A stretch of DNA of 64,000 nucleotides from Apricaphanius iberus (taxonomy: Eukaryota; Chordata; Actinopteri; Cyprinodontiformes; Aphaniidae): contig JAPXFQ010000494.1 of NCBI GenBank assembly GCA_028564705.1, positions 1,426,001 to 1,490,000 of the forward strand, in the 5' to 3' direction. Position 1 is the first letter of the stretch. Every line of letters starts with the position of its first letter. Both the position numbers and the translations under genes were made by a program. This document shows positions 1 through 10,151 of the stretch, piece by piece. The notes beneath the pieces were generated by a model. It did not search any database and had not been told where the DNA came from. It saw nothing but the letters and a program-made list of their open reading frames with translations.

Positions 1-228
1 CCTATGTTTATAGAGTACCTACTTGCAGGAACCCAAAGTAATGTACCCAAGGCACTGTCAGAGGACCTGGGCGGGGTCGATCCACTGACTTCCGGGTGAA
101 AGTCATGCATGCTCACCTGTTAACCAGGAGCAACTTGGTGACTACACAGCCAGGGCGCATAATCATTTGGACAGGACTCCCCCACACTGTCACACACGGT
201 TTAATAAACCAAATTTAATGATTAATTA

Positions 229-482
229 GGGCAACTGTGGCTCAGTGGTAGAGTAGTTGGCTTGCAGGGTCGTAGGTTCAATTCCAGCTTCCTCCAGTCA
301 CATGTCGATGTGCCCCTAGGCAAGGCACTTAACCCCAAAAATTGTACATCGTCCTACCGAGCCATGTTGGCTATCAGTGTATGAAAGTGAGCGTGAATGG
401 GTGAATGTGGCTTCAATGTAAAGCGCTTTGAGTGGTCAGTAGTGACTAGAAAAGCGCTATATAAGTTCAGTCCATTTACCAT
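229..482 (+). repeat. tRNA-derived SINE with LINE-like tail
   Basis: The 5' end is tRNA-like: an A-box-like GGCTCAGTGG at 239-248 and a B box GGTTCAATTCC at 275-285. A body with the common fish motif GGCAAGGCACTTAACCCC follows, then a tail with two AAGCGCT-type repeats (from about 421 and 452) ending in TCCATTTACCATTA. This is the usual build of a teleost tRNA-SINE with a LINE-derived 3' end. It lies in the intron downstream of the third exon of the minus-strand CH-domain gene. No tRNA acceptor stem closes, so it is not a functional tRNA gene. Confidence 0.75.
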
Positions 483-1327
483 TACGCTTCAAAATTATTA
501 CTGCCAGGTGCCGTACATAGTCTCTAGGACTTACCATTAACGAACTGATCCTTACAAATGCTGCTAGTTGCTGCAGAAATTATAACTTTAGTCAGAGCAT
601 CCGTGTTTTATTATCTGATCGCTTACAACCGTTCTTCGTTTTCTGTGTCCTTTTCTTAGGGAGTTCGCAGGAAAAAATAGTTTTATCACGCCCCCCACAC
701 ACATACAATCAACTAACCACGGCAAGAGTAAACCATCCGCTTGGCTAAATCCTACTTCAAACATGTAAGAAAAAAAAAAAACATATTCAAATTACAGGTA
801 AATCGAGTGATGCACTACAAGGAAGCATAAACATTGACGTCACAAAAGACTTGCCTATCTCTATTTTTATCAGCTAGATGTTATCAAGTTTAAACCAGAC
901 TTTCTGGCTTCAGACCCTGGTTACTTTAGACATAACATCAAATTCCACATTATCTCACACTCCTTCATGAAATAAAAAGGTGTGTTTGTCCATATTCCTA
1001 CAACAGTACAATATTTTCCAGAGTTTTCATTGTAATTTTTTTTTCTCTGTTCAGTTTTTAACTATGTGCCACACTGTGCCTTAAATTACAATAAAATGTA
1101 ATAACGGTTTCTGATTTTAATGAGAGAGAAAAATGTGTACGATTTTGCAAGGGGCTTACTGAAAGAACATCTCTGCCTCTACTATTAATTGTTATAGATA
1201 CATTTTTTTATGTAATAAGCAACTTTTGTATACCTATATGCTCAAAACATCGGAATATTACTTGAGAGTGAGAGTACTTGTTTTCTCATAACGAGCAGAT
1301 TTAGTAAAAACAAACAGACATGAATAC

Positions 1328-1473
1328 CTTTGTAACACCCTTGTGGGTGAAGGCATCCTGAAGAAGGCTGAAGTTGTGCTTAATGTCCTTCTTACTCTGT
1401 GCATCAAACTTCACCTTAGTCAAGTCAACAGAGCCGGGAAAAGTACAGTCCATCATCTGGCACTGGCATGCAC
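1328..1473 (-). CDS. Exon 3 of EB1-like CH-domain gene (dnmt3b-like)
   Basis: This internal exon encodes residues 42-90 of a calponin-homology domain. It has an acceptor (tccacag, ag at 1474-1475) and a donor (AAG|gtattc, gt at 1326-1327). It is 146 nt long. Its first two bases complete the Gly42 codon begun by the exon at 4855-4989, and it ends in phase 0 after Lys90. Family-typical features are the FPGS motif (53-56), the KVKFD core (61-65) and the NFSLLQDAF helix (75-83), which align without gaps to the middle of the EB1/MAPRE CH domain. The sequence is much more diverged than real EB proteins, which are highly conserved among vertebrates. The CH domain normally continues with a V-x-K-L-V-K-G-like segment; that exon is not seen between 1 and 1300 and must lie off the left edge. 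Best reading: the N terminus of a fish Dnmt3b-type DNA methyltransferase carrying a CH domain. Alternative: a MAPRE1-like gene. Confidence 0.8.
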
Positions 1474-2282
1474 CTGTGGAGTCACAGAAACACATTTACA
1501 AACTTTATGATGGAACGCAGGAAGGTCAACTGCAGGAAAGTAAATTATTGTGAAAAAACCCTGATTATTATATAATTTGTTCAGAAGAAAACCCTCCTGG
1601 GGTCTTATTTATAAAGCTAGCTTACGAACCAAACAGGATCTAAAAACCGTTTAAGCCATTTTTCATGCAAAGTTTGTGATTTATAGAAAAAAAAAGGTGA
1701 TGGAAAAATGTGTGCAACTTTAAGCCTACGAAGCACCTTTCTTGTGCACATTTTGGACATGGAAGACACTGGCAGCGCAGCTGGTGAGATGAAAACATGG
1801 TGAATTTAAGCCACATCGGCAGACATGTGGAGCTTCACAAACACACAACCAACAGTCAACCCTAACACCGGTCTCTGAACTGACAATTAAAATTTACATC
1901 TGAAAGAAAATAAGATGCACTTAAGAATTATATCACAGAATAATTATAAATATATAATCAGATTATTTAGCAGTTGCTAAATTGGTACATTAACTACGGT
2001 GAATAGCAATATAAATATATCAGCCGATGTAAATTCCCTAGAACAGTCCTATTAGATTTAAGAGTTGAACAGGGACTGCTGTTAGATCTACCAACTCGCT
2101 GCAACCTTGGAGCTTATTATAGATAATCAGTGAATGACTGAATGAAAAATAGCGTTTTCCGTTCTCCTACTTCACCTATAAACACATCAATTTCAGTCAC
2201 AAAAAAGTGCGTATTGTCCACCTCTCGGTTGCCTTGGTTGCCATCTTAAATCGATTTAGAGTATTCACTAGGCACTTTGCAT

Positions 2283-3361
2283 TAGGGCTGAACGATTTTG
2301 GAAAATAATCTAATTGCGATTTATTTTCTTCAATATTGCGATTTAATGTGCAATTATTTTTGTGGGGGTTTTGTCATGCATTTTTTAATTAATGCAATCA
2401 AAAATATTGTGTATTATAAACAGATTTTTATACATAATTTATTCTATTCCATAAGATTATTTACTTATTTTAAGACAAAAGCAAATATTAACAACTTTAT
2501 CTACTTGTAATCATCACACTCGTTGGTCATCGGTGTCGTTCCGCAATCAAGGTTTTCTTCCTTTTGATCCCAGCTAATAATTCCCTCCAGCTTCAATGTT
2601 TTCCTCTGTGTGGTTATCCAGGAAGTAGGATGCTTGAAGGAACAAGCTCTGATTTTTAATTCTCCATCGATCTAATGCACTTTCCGACTCTGGTATGGCT
2701 CCGTAGGGCGGTTTGATCTCAGGTCAGTTGTTGCAAAATACTCCGCTGTTTTCCTTGCGGCTTTAACTTTCTGTCGGCATTTTTTATACAGCGCACGTAA
2801 AATGTGGCTAAAATGTGTTCGTGAGATTGAATCCTAGCTTATTAATCATGCTTAACAAAGCAAACTTTTGGCTATAAAACCCGTTATAGCACGAATTATT
2901 TCAGTTTGCCGTTTTCTAAATGTTCGTAAGGAGCGATTCTTTCAAACAGCTCGGTCAGCGATCCCTGTCGCCTCGAAGTTTGTTTACTTGACATTTAAAC
3001 ACTGGTGGCGGTCAGTTTAGCCGTGCAACTCTCATATATGGTGGTGTGATGTTTTTAGGTGTTGATAAAGGTTCGTACTGTAGCCTACCTCGTGAGGCAG
3101 CAACAATACCAAGACAGGTTCTGCATTACCTGCTGTTGCGCAACATCAACGTTTTCATAGCAGATATAATTTCTCACAACTGATTTACTTTTCCTCTTTG
3201 GTACTAACTATTGTGCAGCGTTGGACTCTGTTAAGCTTTTGGTCATTTTATAACTGGTATAAAGTGCAGCATTTCCTTCTCTCCCTGCATTGTTTGCAAG
3301 TCAAGTGACTTTAGCAGATATGTTTACATCAAGTCAAATCGCAATTAATCGTTCAGCCCTA
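2283..3361. mobile_element. Non-autonomous hAT-like element with TIRs
   Basis: Terminal inverted repeats TAGGGCTGAACGATT (left, from 2283) and AATCGTTCAGCCCTA (right, ending at 3361) bound a 1.08 kb AT-rich interior. Flanking 8-bp sequences CTTTGCAT (2275-2282) and CTTTGCTT (3362-3369) match 7 of 8, as expected for an aged hAT target-site duplication. No transposase reading frame remains inside. It sits in the intron between the two coding exons of the minus-strand gene. Confidence 0.75.
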
Positions 3362-4543
3362 CTTTGCTTTGACCGTTGATGCAGAAAGTGGGTGTGTCTC
3401 TAAAATCACTTGAGCACATTTCTGTGTGGGGTAGAATTTATAAATCTGAAAGGCATGCACAATCAAAGTTTTACAGATCAGAAAATTAGAATCATGATTC
3501 TATGCTTACTGTATGCTTGCACAAAGTACTGCAGCAATTTCCTAATGTTAAGTATCTGCTCAACATTTGGCAATAAAACTTTTCAGATTCTGGTGTTTGT
3601 AAATGAGACTCCTGGTCATTTAATTGCTTTAAAACAGACTGTTACAATCAACTACACAGCTTGCACAGTACTGCTAGAGCTTGTATAACAATATTTATTG
3701 GTATACAATTTATTTCTTTATTTTTTTTGTCAAACTTCAGGTTTTATGATCCCCTGAAAACATATATTGCATTTGACATTTAAATTTGTCCTTATAAGAT
3801 GCAAACCGAAAATAAAACAAAAAATATTGACAAAGCTCTAAAGGATGAGTTTTAATCTACTAAACCGACTTTTACACAACTAGGACAATTAGTTAATGTG
3901 AGGCTTGTAAAGTGGAACACCACCTTTCCTGTTTTTTTCAAAGCTTCTGGGTTAGAGAAGTTATGCCAAACTAAAACTTCCCTTATAACAAACCAAACAA
4001 GTGACTAGATGTCACATAAATGCAATATGATCTATTCTGTGTTTAAATGTGTTACACAGACACAGGGAGGATGTTCAAAATGCACTTAATATCTGTTTAT
4101 TTTTACATCACTCAACACTTTAAGTTATTAAACAATCTGCATAAGTCTTTCTTCTACACAAACAGGAAGTCTCAGCATTCAATACAGTCTCTCTTATTGT
4201 GAACGTTATAATTAAGGGTTAAAAAAAATCTATTTGGAGGTAGAAACTAGAACTGTAATGTCTAGAAAATAACATACTCTAAAATACATTTTTCAAGTGC
4301 TTCATTTTTTTGCAAATTATTTTGCACCACCAACAAATTCAAGAGTTCAATGACAGAAAAAAAGTCCCTAATACGATAAGAAAAAAAAAAAACTTAAATT
4401 GGATATAGACAGGTTTAGTTCTCAAGAGCCTATGTCCTGCACATTTGAGATGTGTTCCTGATTAATGCCATAAAAATTTCTCTTAAACTTAATGCAGTTA
4501 TTTAAGTCAAGTTGTGTTGAGGCAGGAATACATTTTTTTAAAG

Positions 4544-4728
4544 CAGGGGTGGGGAACCTTGGCCCTCATCCTGCAAGGTTTCCATGTTTCCCTGCGCAAA
4601 CACACCTGAATAAAATGAACTAGTAATTGTGCAAAACTTCATTGGCTGTTAGATCCATTTGATTTGAGTCAGGTATGTTGAAGCAGGGTTGCCTGGAAAA
4701 CTTAGAGGACCAGGGTTCTCCGCCCCTG
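4544..4728. mobile_element. Short MITE with CAGGGGTGGG termini
   Basis: It starts CAGGGGTGGGGA and ends with the imperfect inverted copy TCTCCGCCCCTG. The 185-bp interior is itself semi-palindromic: TTTCCCTGCGCAAACACACCTGA on one side, TCAGGTATGTTGAAGCAGGG on the other. The 8-bp flanks TTTTAAAG (4536-4543) and ATTTAAAG (4729-4736) match 7 of 8, a likely hAT-type target-site duplication. This is a very common class in fish genomes. It lies about 120 bp downstream of the donor of the start-codon exon. Confidence 0.75.
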
Positions 4729-4854
4729 ATTTAAAGCATGTGGAATGCTTGACCTCAAAACCTGGAGTTGTCACGGTTGACCTATATAAATAAAGTACAT
4801 CAAAACGAAAGTGCAGAGTATGAACTGAGCCATTCATATGCAGTAGTTAATTAC

Positions 4855-4989
4855 CTGATCCCATCTCTCGCACATCTTTGAAGTTTGTCTTGAGAAGCCT
4901 GTTGATCCAGGACAAAACATAGAAACGGCTGGATTTATCGTTAGAGGAGTCAGGGGTCACGACCTGTGAACCTGCCATCTTGAGCGTCA
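4855..4989 (-). CDS. Start-codon exon of EB1-like CH-domain gene (dnmt3b-like)
   Basis: The start codon is at 4978-4976 in a good context (AAGATGG). Eleven bases of 5'UTR separate it from a strong acceptor (poly-T then ag at 4990-4991). The exon ends at 4855 before gtaatt and leaves one base of a Gly codon, which fits the exon at 1328-1473. The 41 complete codons give a short polar leader (residues 1-17) and the first CH helix with the hallmark LSWINRLL (22-29) followed by KTNFKDV (30-36). This matches the AWIN-type start of EB1-family CH domains, and the Gly at the exon junction is at the same place as in MAPRE genes. EB proteins bind growing microtubule plus ends through this fold. In fish, some Dnmt3b-type methyltransferases are reported to carry an N-terminal CH domain. 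Placement head to head with nol4l matches DNMT3B rather than MAPRE1 in human synteny, so I prefer the dnmt3b-like reading. The methyltransferase exons are outside the window, so this is not proven. Confidence 0.82.
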
Positions 4990-5564
4990 CTAAAAAAAAC
5001 ACAAAAAAAAACAAACAATAAAATTAATGTGATCAGTTTTCATCATCTCAACATATTTTCCAAAAGGAACATGTATTTGCCTGCGGTCGAAAATCAGCGT
5101 TTTCTCTGCATCAAAATTAGTTTTTAAAATTCGAGGACATCATATGTTCGACCCACGGCGCATTTCAAACTGGATCAGAAAATAACTTTTATCACTCCAT
5201 TGACTCTCATTCTCTTTTTTTTTGTCATTTGGGATCCATGGAACGGAAGTAGAATGGCATTACTTATGCTGCGTTCACATCGCCCACAAACGGTAGCGTC
5301 GGTTGCGGCAAGTTTACATGTAAAGTCTATGGTCGAGTACGTCAGAGGTCCTTCAGGGGTTCTGCGGTCCGTTGTGTACGTTGGCTCCGTCAACGTCACT
5401 TGCGTTTGATACGGCAACGTTGCAACGCAGAAGTTCAGCAAGCATAACTTTTGATGGATCCAAAGCAGTTAACGCAGTGCGGCAACCAATCAGAGCGTCT
5501 CACTGTAGTGATGTCACTATACACGTATCTTGAATGAAGCGGGATAAGAAAAAACATTTCAACA

Positions 5565-5694
5565 ATGGAAGACAAGCTGATCCTGGCCGTCTGCAATTGC
5601 AAAAAAGTTTATGATAGGTCCTCGTCTTTGTATAGAGACAGGAATGTAAAGGAACCTGTTCCGATGAAGATCGCTGAAGAGATCGGGGTGTCGG
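5565..5694 (+). pseudogene. Harbinger MADF/Myb-like protein, first exon only
   Basis: The reading frame starts at ATG 5565 in the context AACAATGG. It encodes 43 codons beginning MEDKLILAVCNCKKVYD and running to KIAEEIGVSG before an intact splice donor (gtaagt at 5695). The pattern (acidic start, L-x-x-AV, K-x-V-Y-D-R, Y-R-D-R-N-V-K, K-I-A-E-E-I-G) is that of the MADF-type DNA-binding domain encoded by the second gene of PIF/Harbinger transposons. In active elements that protein helps the transposase bind the element ends and enter the nucleus. The following intron runs straight into transposase sequence because of an internal deletion, so no complete protein can be made. Confidence 0.7.
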
Positions 5695-5747
5695 GTAAGT
5701 TATCAAATCTTTTCTCAACATAGTTATTGCCCGTGTCGTTAGCTCCT

Positions 5748-5892
5748 GGAGCAAATGGTTAAACTCCCCAAACTCAGAACGCATCTGAATAATTGGGTAA
5801 ACCCACAAACGTCGCTGATGTAGGCGAAGTCGATTTTGTCTAGCTTTGTTTAGCAATAAAAGCCAAGCGGATCTCTCGATATTATCTGCCAC
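5748..5892 (-). pseudogene. Harbinger transposase N-terminal fragment (copy A)
   Basis: On the minus strand a frame starts at ATG 5892-5890 and includes RLRLHQRRLWVYPI followed by EFGEFNHLLQEL. That R-R-x-W-V-x-P-I then G-E-F-x-x-L-x-x-E-L pattern is the conserved start of PIF/Harbinger (HARBI1-like) transposases. Similarity stops about position 5747. The frame then reads into reversed intron sequence of the element's MADF gene, so the DDE catalytic core is absent. The two element genes converge, as in intact elements, with the deletion between them. Confidence 0.75.
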
Positions 5893-7591
5893 AGTTCACA
5901 ACGTGCGGCAACATAAGAAGCCCCGCCCACGCGTTCTTTCTTCCTCAGATGCAAGCGTTGCATGCTTTTTAGGACATGCGTCAAACTTCATGGATGCGTA
6001 GCTCGACGCACCCAACGGATGCGGTCTGAACGCAGCAATAGGCTCCCCGTCTCAAGCCCTATATGTTGTGACATAAAATATTGCATTGTATATCGGCGTA
6101 TCAACATTTTCTTACAACCCTAAGGAATATTAATATCACCCCAAATTTTCAAACGGGTGCATTCCTAATATTCAGCAGTATAATCACCATTGCAAGATTT
6201 TCTGATGTTGTGCAGCCCTGCTGGTTTAATGAAACAAACCTTTACTACATCACACTGTAAAGCCGATAAGTTGCTTCATTCCTAACAAAAGCCAACTGGT
6301 TGAGCATTTTTTTTAAAACCGTTTACAACTGTGTTGGCAAAGAAAGAGAAAAAAAAAACATTAATTATGTTTAACAGGTAACTGTCATCTTGCTACATAA
6401 CATGGTTGTTGCACACAGTGCCATGCAGCTTTGGCTAGCATTTGCTCTACTCCATGACTGATGTCTGAGGAGGGGGTTGGAGGTTGCCAGTGAGTGGGTT
6501 TCCTCATCTCCTTTTGTCCTTTTGAATGACTCTGGAGGATAAACGCATAGATTTTTAAAATCAAATGTAAAATGATACAATTTTGGGGTTGGAGTTCTGT
6601 CATATCTAAATATTACAGTGGATACATAAAAGGAAACCTCTGAGTGTTTTTATCGGAACCCTGCGGAACACATGGGCTGCTTGTGTCTGCCCAACCCCCT
6701 AGCTATCAACTCAACAGCCTGTTAAACACACACAGACTGTGGTGGCGTATTAGGCGTGTAGTGCTGCCACGGTGGGTCCTTTGAATGCGCTGCGGCAGAA
6801 TAGCGAGGCGATAACAGTAATGGCACGGCCAAACTTGATAGTAATATTACCGACCATTTATGAATGGTCAAAGGGTCTTTGCTCTGCAGCTGAGTGGCGC
6901 CATTTGTTTTTTTTTTTTTTCAAACATTAGCCTATGTATAGAAAGCAATGGATGAAATCTCGCGTTACCCATATTTTTGCCGCGAACTTCTCCACCGCAC
7001 ACAACTTTGAACTATAGTGAAAACAAGGAGCTTTTGGATTCTGTTTTGTCTAAAAGAAACTAGTTTTCACGACATGGACACGAAGAAAAAAAGAAAAAAA
7101 AAGGAGCCGACAGTCTCACTTAACATACACCTAAAGACTTCTCCTCTGGTTTAGTTTACAAAACTGTAATAAAGCCTTACATTTCGCGTAGGAACACAAT
7201 CAGATTCGTGTTTCCGTGTGGACGAAAGCGATTTGTTTTCTTTTTATTAATCATCTGACCCCACCAAGGGAATAAACGAATGAAAACCCTGTTGCTTTTC
7301 ATTGACGTGCACGCTAATATTGAGCGCAAACGCGACTTATTCCACTAACTTGCAGTATCCGACAAAAATAACTTACTTTCATTTACTAGAATGAAGCCAA
7401 ATCCTCCCCGGGTTTCACTGCGGGTTACGCCGGTCTTTGTTGGTGCTCCTACACTCGACTGTGTTCACAAAAAAGCCATAATAAAGAAATGCTCTCACCG
7501 GAGGGTAAAATAAATAAAAATAGTCAACACAAAAATGGAACAAACTCAGCTTATTTGTTATTACGCTGTGGTTATATGATGACAGACTTAC

Positions 7592-7640
7592 CACTCCCGC
7601 TTCCCAGTGAGAACAAGTCCTCCTCCTCTTTCCTCCGTCA
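7592..7640 (-). other. Probable non-coding exon 1 of CH-domain gene
   Basis: A textbook splice donor, AGTG|gtaagtctg, lies on the minus strand with the exon ending at 7592 (gt at 7591-7590). It is the only strong minus-strand donor I noticed close upstream of the 5'UTR-carrying acceptor at 4990. Splicing would join this leader to the 11-base leader before the start codon at 4978. The right edge given is an estimate from the promoter motifs, because the transcription start cannot be read from sequence alone. Confidence 0.5.
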
Positions 7641-7740
7641 TGAAGCAGATACCCGGCCTGCTGACGTCCGCACAAACCCGGACGGTCAATTGGATGGCTG
7701 AAACGGGAGGGCTAAAGAGTGTCCATTGAAGAAACCCCTC
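7640..7740 (-). promoter_or_regulatory. Putative promoter of CH-domain gene
   Basis: This short, relatively GC-rich stretch in AT-rich surroundings has a CCAAT box on the minus strand (complement of 7689-7693) and a CRE-like TGACGTC at 7662-7668. Both lie at plausible distances upstream of the donor-bearing leader exon at 7592. No TATA box is evident, which would fit a housekeeping or germline promoter. This is inference from motifs and position. Confidence 0.4.
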
Positions 7741-8856
7741 CAATGCCCCGACGAATGACCCATAAAGTCCTAAACTCAAAGCAAGCTCAACAGATAGTAC
7801 ATTGCTGAAAATCAAGTTAACTGGTCAATTTAATTCTAAGCAACACTTAAAGATACATAAGTCGATAATATTTTCTATCTTAGATACTATATTACACCAA
7901 ACTTGTGAAAAAATCCGAACATTAAAAAAGAGCAATATTACTTAATCCTAACCCAAAAGTGCCCATATGGTATGGGTATTAACCATACATTATTCGTTTC
8001 CGTGATGCTAACTTGTGTCTACGAAAATGTTAGCATGTTATGCTAATACAAAGTTTTGTGATGACTTCTGCTGGTTTTCTGACGTCTGTTTCCTGTAGAC
8101 GTCCTAATCCTGCGCTTAACGCGAAATAAATGCTTGCTACACTAATGGTACACAATATATAAACAGAAAAAAAACACAAACCGCTAAAATGTAAAAGCTA
8201 AATGTTCGTAACAGATACTAAATACTTCCATGTAAAAAAAATGCTGAAGCTGACCCGCAAACGTGAATTCCCTTTTAGTTGTTAAATTATTACTTTGTCG
8301 TTCAAAGTTTGACATGATAATTTTACATGTTGTATCTCAGTAATACAACTCAGCACAAACAACCTGTTTTAAATATTAATTACGTGGCTACTATTCCGCT
8401 TTTTATGGTTTAACATTTCGGCAGTCTGAACATTCCTCTGTGTAGCGGCCATTTTGTGATATGGTGTCGAAACACCAGATGCCATATTACGCTACAGTAC
8501 AACAGCAAGAAAAAGGAAAATAAGAGAGAATACTAATCGGGGAACATTGGTATATTTCGGGTTCTCTCAAGTGGGTCACGATTTGTATGATAAATTCAAT
8601 ATTTGAGTTGAATCAAATTGAGCTCTTCGTACTGTTTAGCCTATCAAGATTGTCTACTGGGGTATAAATTAGACAGATTAGAGCTCCAACTTCTAAGGCG
8701 AACCAAATGTAACATATTTGTGTTCTGAAGTTAGATCTTCCAAGTTGCCAGTCAAAATTACAACAGTAATGCTTCTTGAACACATTCTGTCTTCCTGAAC
8801 TTATTTAGTGAGGTTTTACTGACAGGCCCGGCGCTGTGGGTCCAACCATTTTCTTA
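7741..8856. other. Intergenic AT-rich DNA, no feature recognised
   Basis: This is about 1.1 kb upstream of the CH-domain gene promoter. I see no exon, no clear repeat boundary and no long reading frame. Confidence 0.5.
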
Positions 8857-9575
8857 TGCTGTGTTCAGACCGCATCTGTTGGATGCGTTGCTCGACACAG
8901 CCAACGGATGCGGTTTGAAAGCTTTTCCTAAAAAGCATGCAACGCTTGCATCTGAGGAAAAAAGAACGCGGCTTCTTCTGTTGCAGTACGTTCTGAACTA
9001 TGGTGGATAATATTGAGAGTGGCTTGGCTTTATTTGCTAAATAAATCTAGACGTCGACTTCGGCTACATCAGCGCCATTAGTGGGTTCACCCCATTATTC
9101 ATGCGTTCTGAGTTTAGGGAGTTTAACCATTTGCTCTAGGAGCTACGTATGGATGAGGTTAGCTTTCAGCGGTACTTCCGTCTGTCCCGCGCCCAGTTTG
9201 ATGACCTCCTGGGCTGCATCGGAGCTCAAATCTCCTACCAGGAGACCAACTACAGCCACTCTATTCCTCCTTAGGAGCCCCTATCCATCTGTCTTCGGTT
9301 AGCGTTATTTCTGAATTTCTAAATCTGCGTTTGTTGGAAATGTTTTCACTGGTCCCGCGATTCATTCAAGATACGTGTAGTGACATCACTACAGTGAGAC
9401 GCTCTGATTGGTTGACACACTGCGTCAAGTGCGTTGGGTCCGTCAAAACTTTAGCTTGCCACATTGCCGTATGAAATGCAAGTGAAGTTGACGGAGCCAA
9501 CGTACACAACGCACCGCAGAGACTCTGACGGACCTCTGACCTACTCGACCAGAGACTTTAGATGTAAACTTGCCA
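8857..9575 (+). mobile_element. PIF/Harbinger element remnant (copy B, inverted relative to A)
   Basis: It begins TGCTGTGTTCAGACCGCATC, matching the reverse complement of the right end of the copy at 5267-6037. It shares the CATGCAACGCTTGCATCTGAGG segment and the opposite-end segment containing GTGACATCACTACAGTGAGACG. It keeps more of the transposase than copy A. The right terminus is missing: similarity to copy A stops near 9575, where the sequence passes directly into a different repeat. Confidence 0.75.
9000..9273 (+). pseudogene. Harbinger transposase N-terminal remnant (copy B)
   Basis: Reading from ATG 9000 gives MVDNIES and then stops and frame changes through the RRLRLHQRH and WVHPI-like region. 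A clean stretch follows from 9148: MDEVSFQRYFRLSRAQFDDL, then LLGCIGAQISYQETNYSHSIPP, then a stop. The F-Q-R-Y-F-R-L-S and T-N-Y-x-x-x-I-P-P motifs are the conserved N-terminal half of HARBI1-like transposases, before the DDE domain. The catalytic region is deleted and several stops interrupt the first part, so it is inactive. Confidence 0.8.
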
Positions 9576-9760
9576 CAATGCTTCATGCAAATGTATTCGT
9601 CAAAGACAACCAACAGAGGGTGCGATAGGTTACAGGCAGAACAGCCAAGGGTATTCTTACTCATGACAATGAAAATATATCACAAATGAAACCATGCATT
9701 ACAATCTTACAAAGCTAAAATCATATTTGAGTTCCTTAATGCTTCATAAAGTAATGTGGA
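9576..9760 (+). repeat. Interspersed repeat shared with 16338-16520
   Basis: The segment with TGCAAATGTATT, CAACCAACAGAG, ACCATGCATT and TTCCTTAATGCTTCATAAA is diverged but collinear with 16338-16520, in the same orientation. Class unknown. It abuts the broken right end of the Harbinger copy. Confidence 0.5.
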
Positions 9761-9889
9761 AACTTTGGAAAAATTTCACAAGAATGTTAGTTTTGTGGTC
9801 ATTTTTATTAAAATATTTTTTTCATCTAATTCACCATAATTTGTATTAACCATCAGAGAAGAAAATAAAACCTTTCCTCTAATTCACTG

Positions 9890-10151
9890 CATTTTGTTTT
9901 ATGCGGTAGAAGTATAGGTATTGGTACTCGGTATCGGCAAGTATTGGCAAGTGATAGTGAAGTAGATAAAAAAATAACGCTGACCTCAAAACTAAAATTT
10001 CCAGTGAAAAATAAACATTTTCTGTGAAATTATTGCAGAGTTTCCCCATTTTAAGTATCGGCTCATGGTATCGGTTAACTGTGACGAATACGTTACAGTA
10101 CATAAGAATTATATCGGCCCCGATACCAGTATCGGTATCGGTGCATCCCTA
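9890..10151. mobile_element. MITE of the TAGGGATGCA-CGATA family (left end lost)
   Basis: The interior has the family's repeated CGGTATCGGCAAG- and AAGTATCGGCTCATGGTATCG-like segments and AAATTATTGCAGAGTTTCC. The right end is CGGTATCGGTGCATCCCTA at 10151. The left terminus is not recognisable. It is related to the complete copy at 19770-20151. Confidence 0.65.

Larger units (their letters stand above)
5267..6037. mobile_element. Internally deleted PIF/Harbinger element (copy A)
   Basis: The termini are inverted copies: TGCTGCGTTCA at 5267 and TGAACGCAGCA ending at 6037. The flanking triplets are TTA (left) and ATA (right), close to the 3-bp TWA duplication of Harbinger elements. Inside are the first exons of the two genes such elements carry: a MADF/Myb-like protein reading right (5565-5694) and a transposase N terminus reading left (5748-5892). 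The centre of both genes is gone. The element lies in intron 1 of the CH-domain gene. A second, inverted copy is at 8857-9575. Confidence 0.8.

Noticed and set aside
229..300. A genuine tRNA gene
   Set aside because: Internal promoter boxes are present but the cloverleaf does not close and a SINE body follows.
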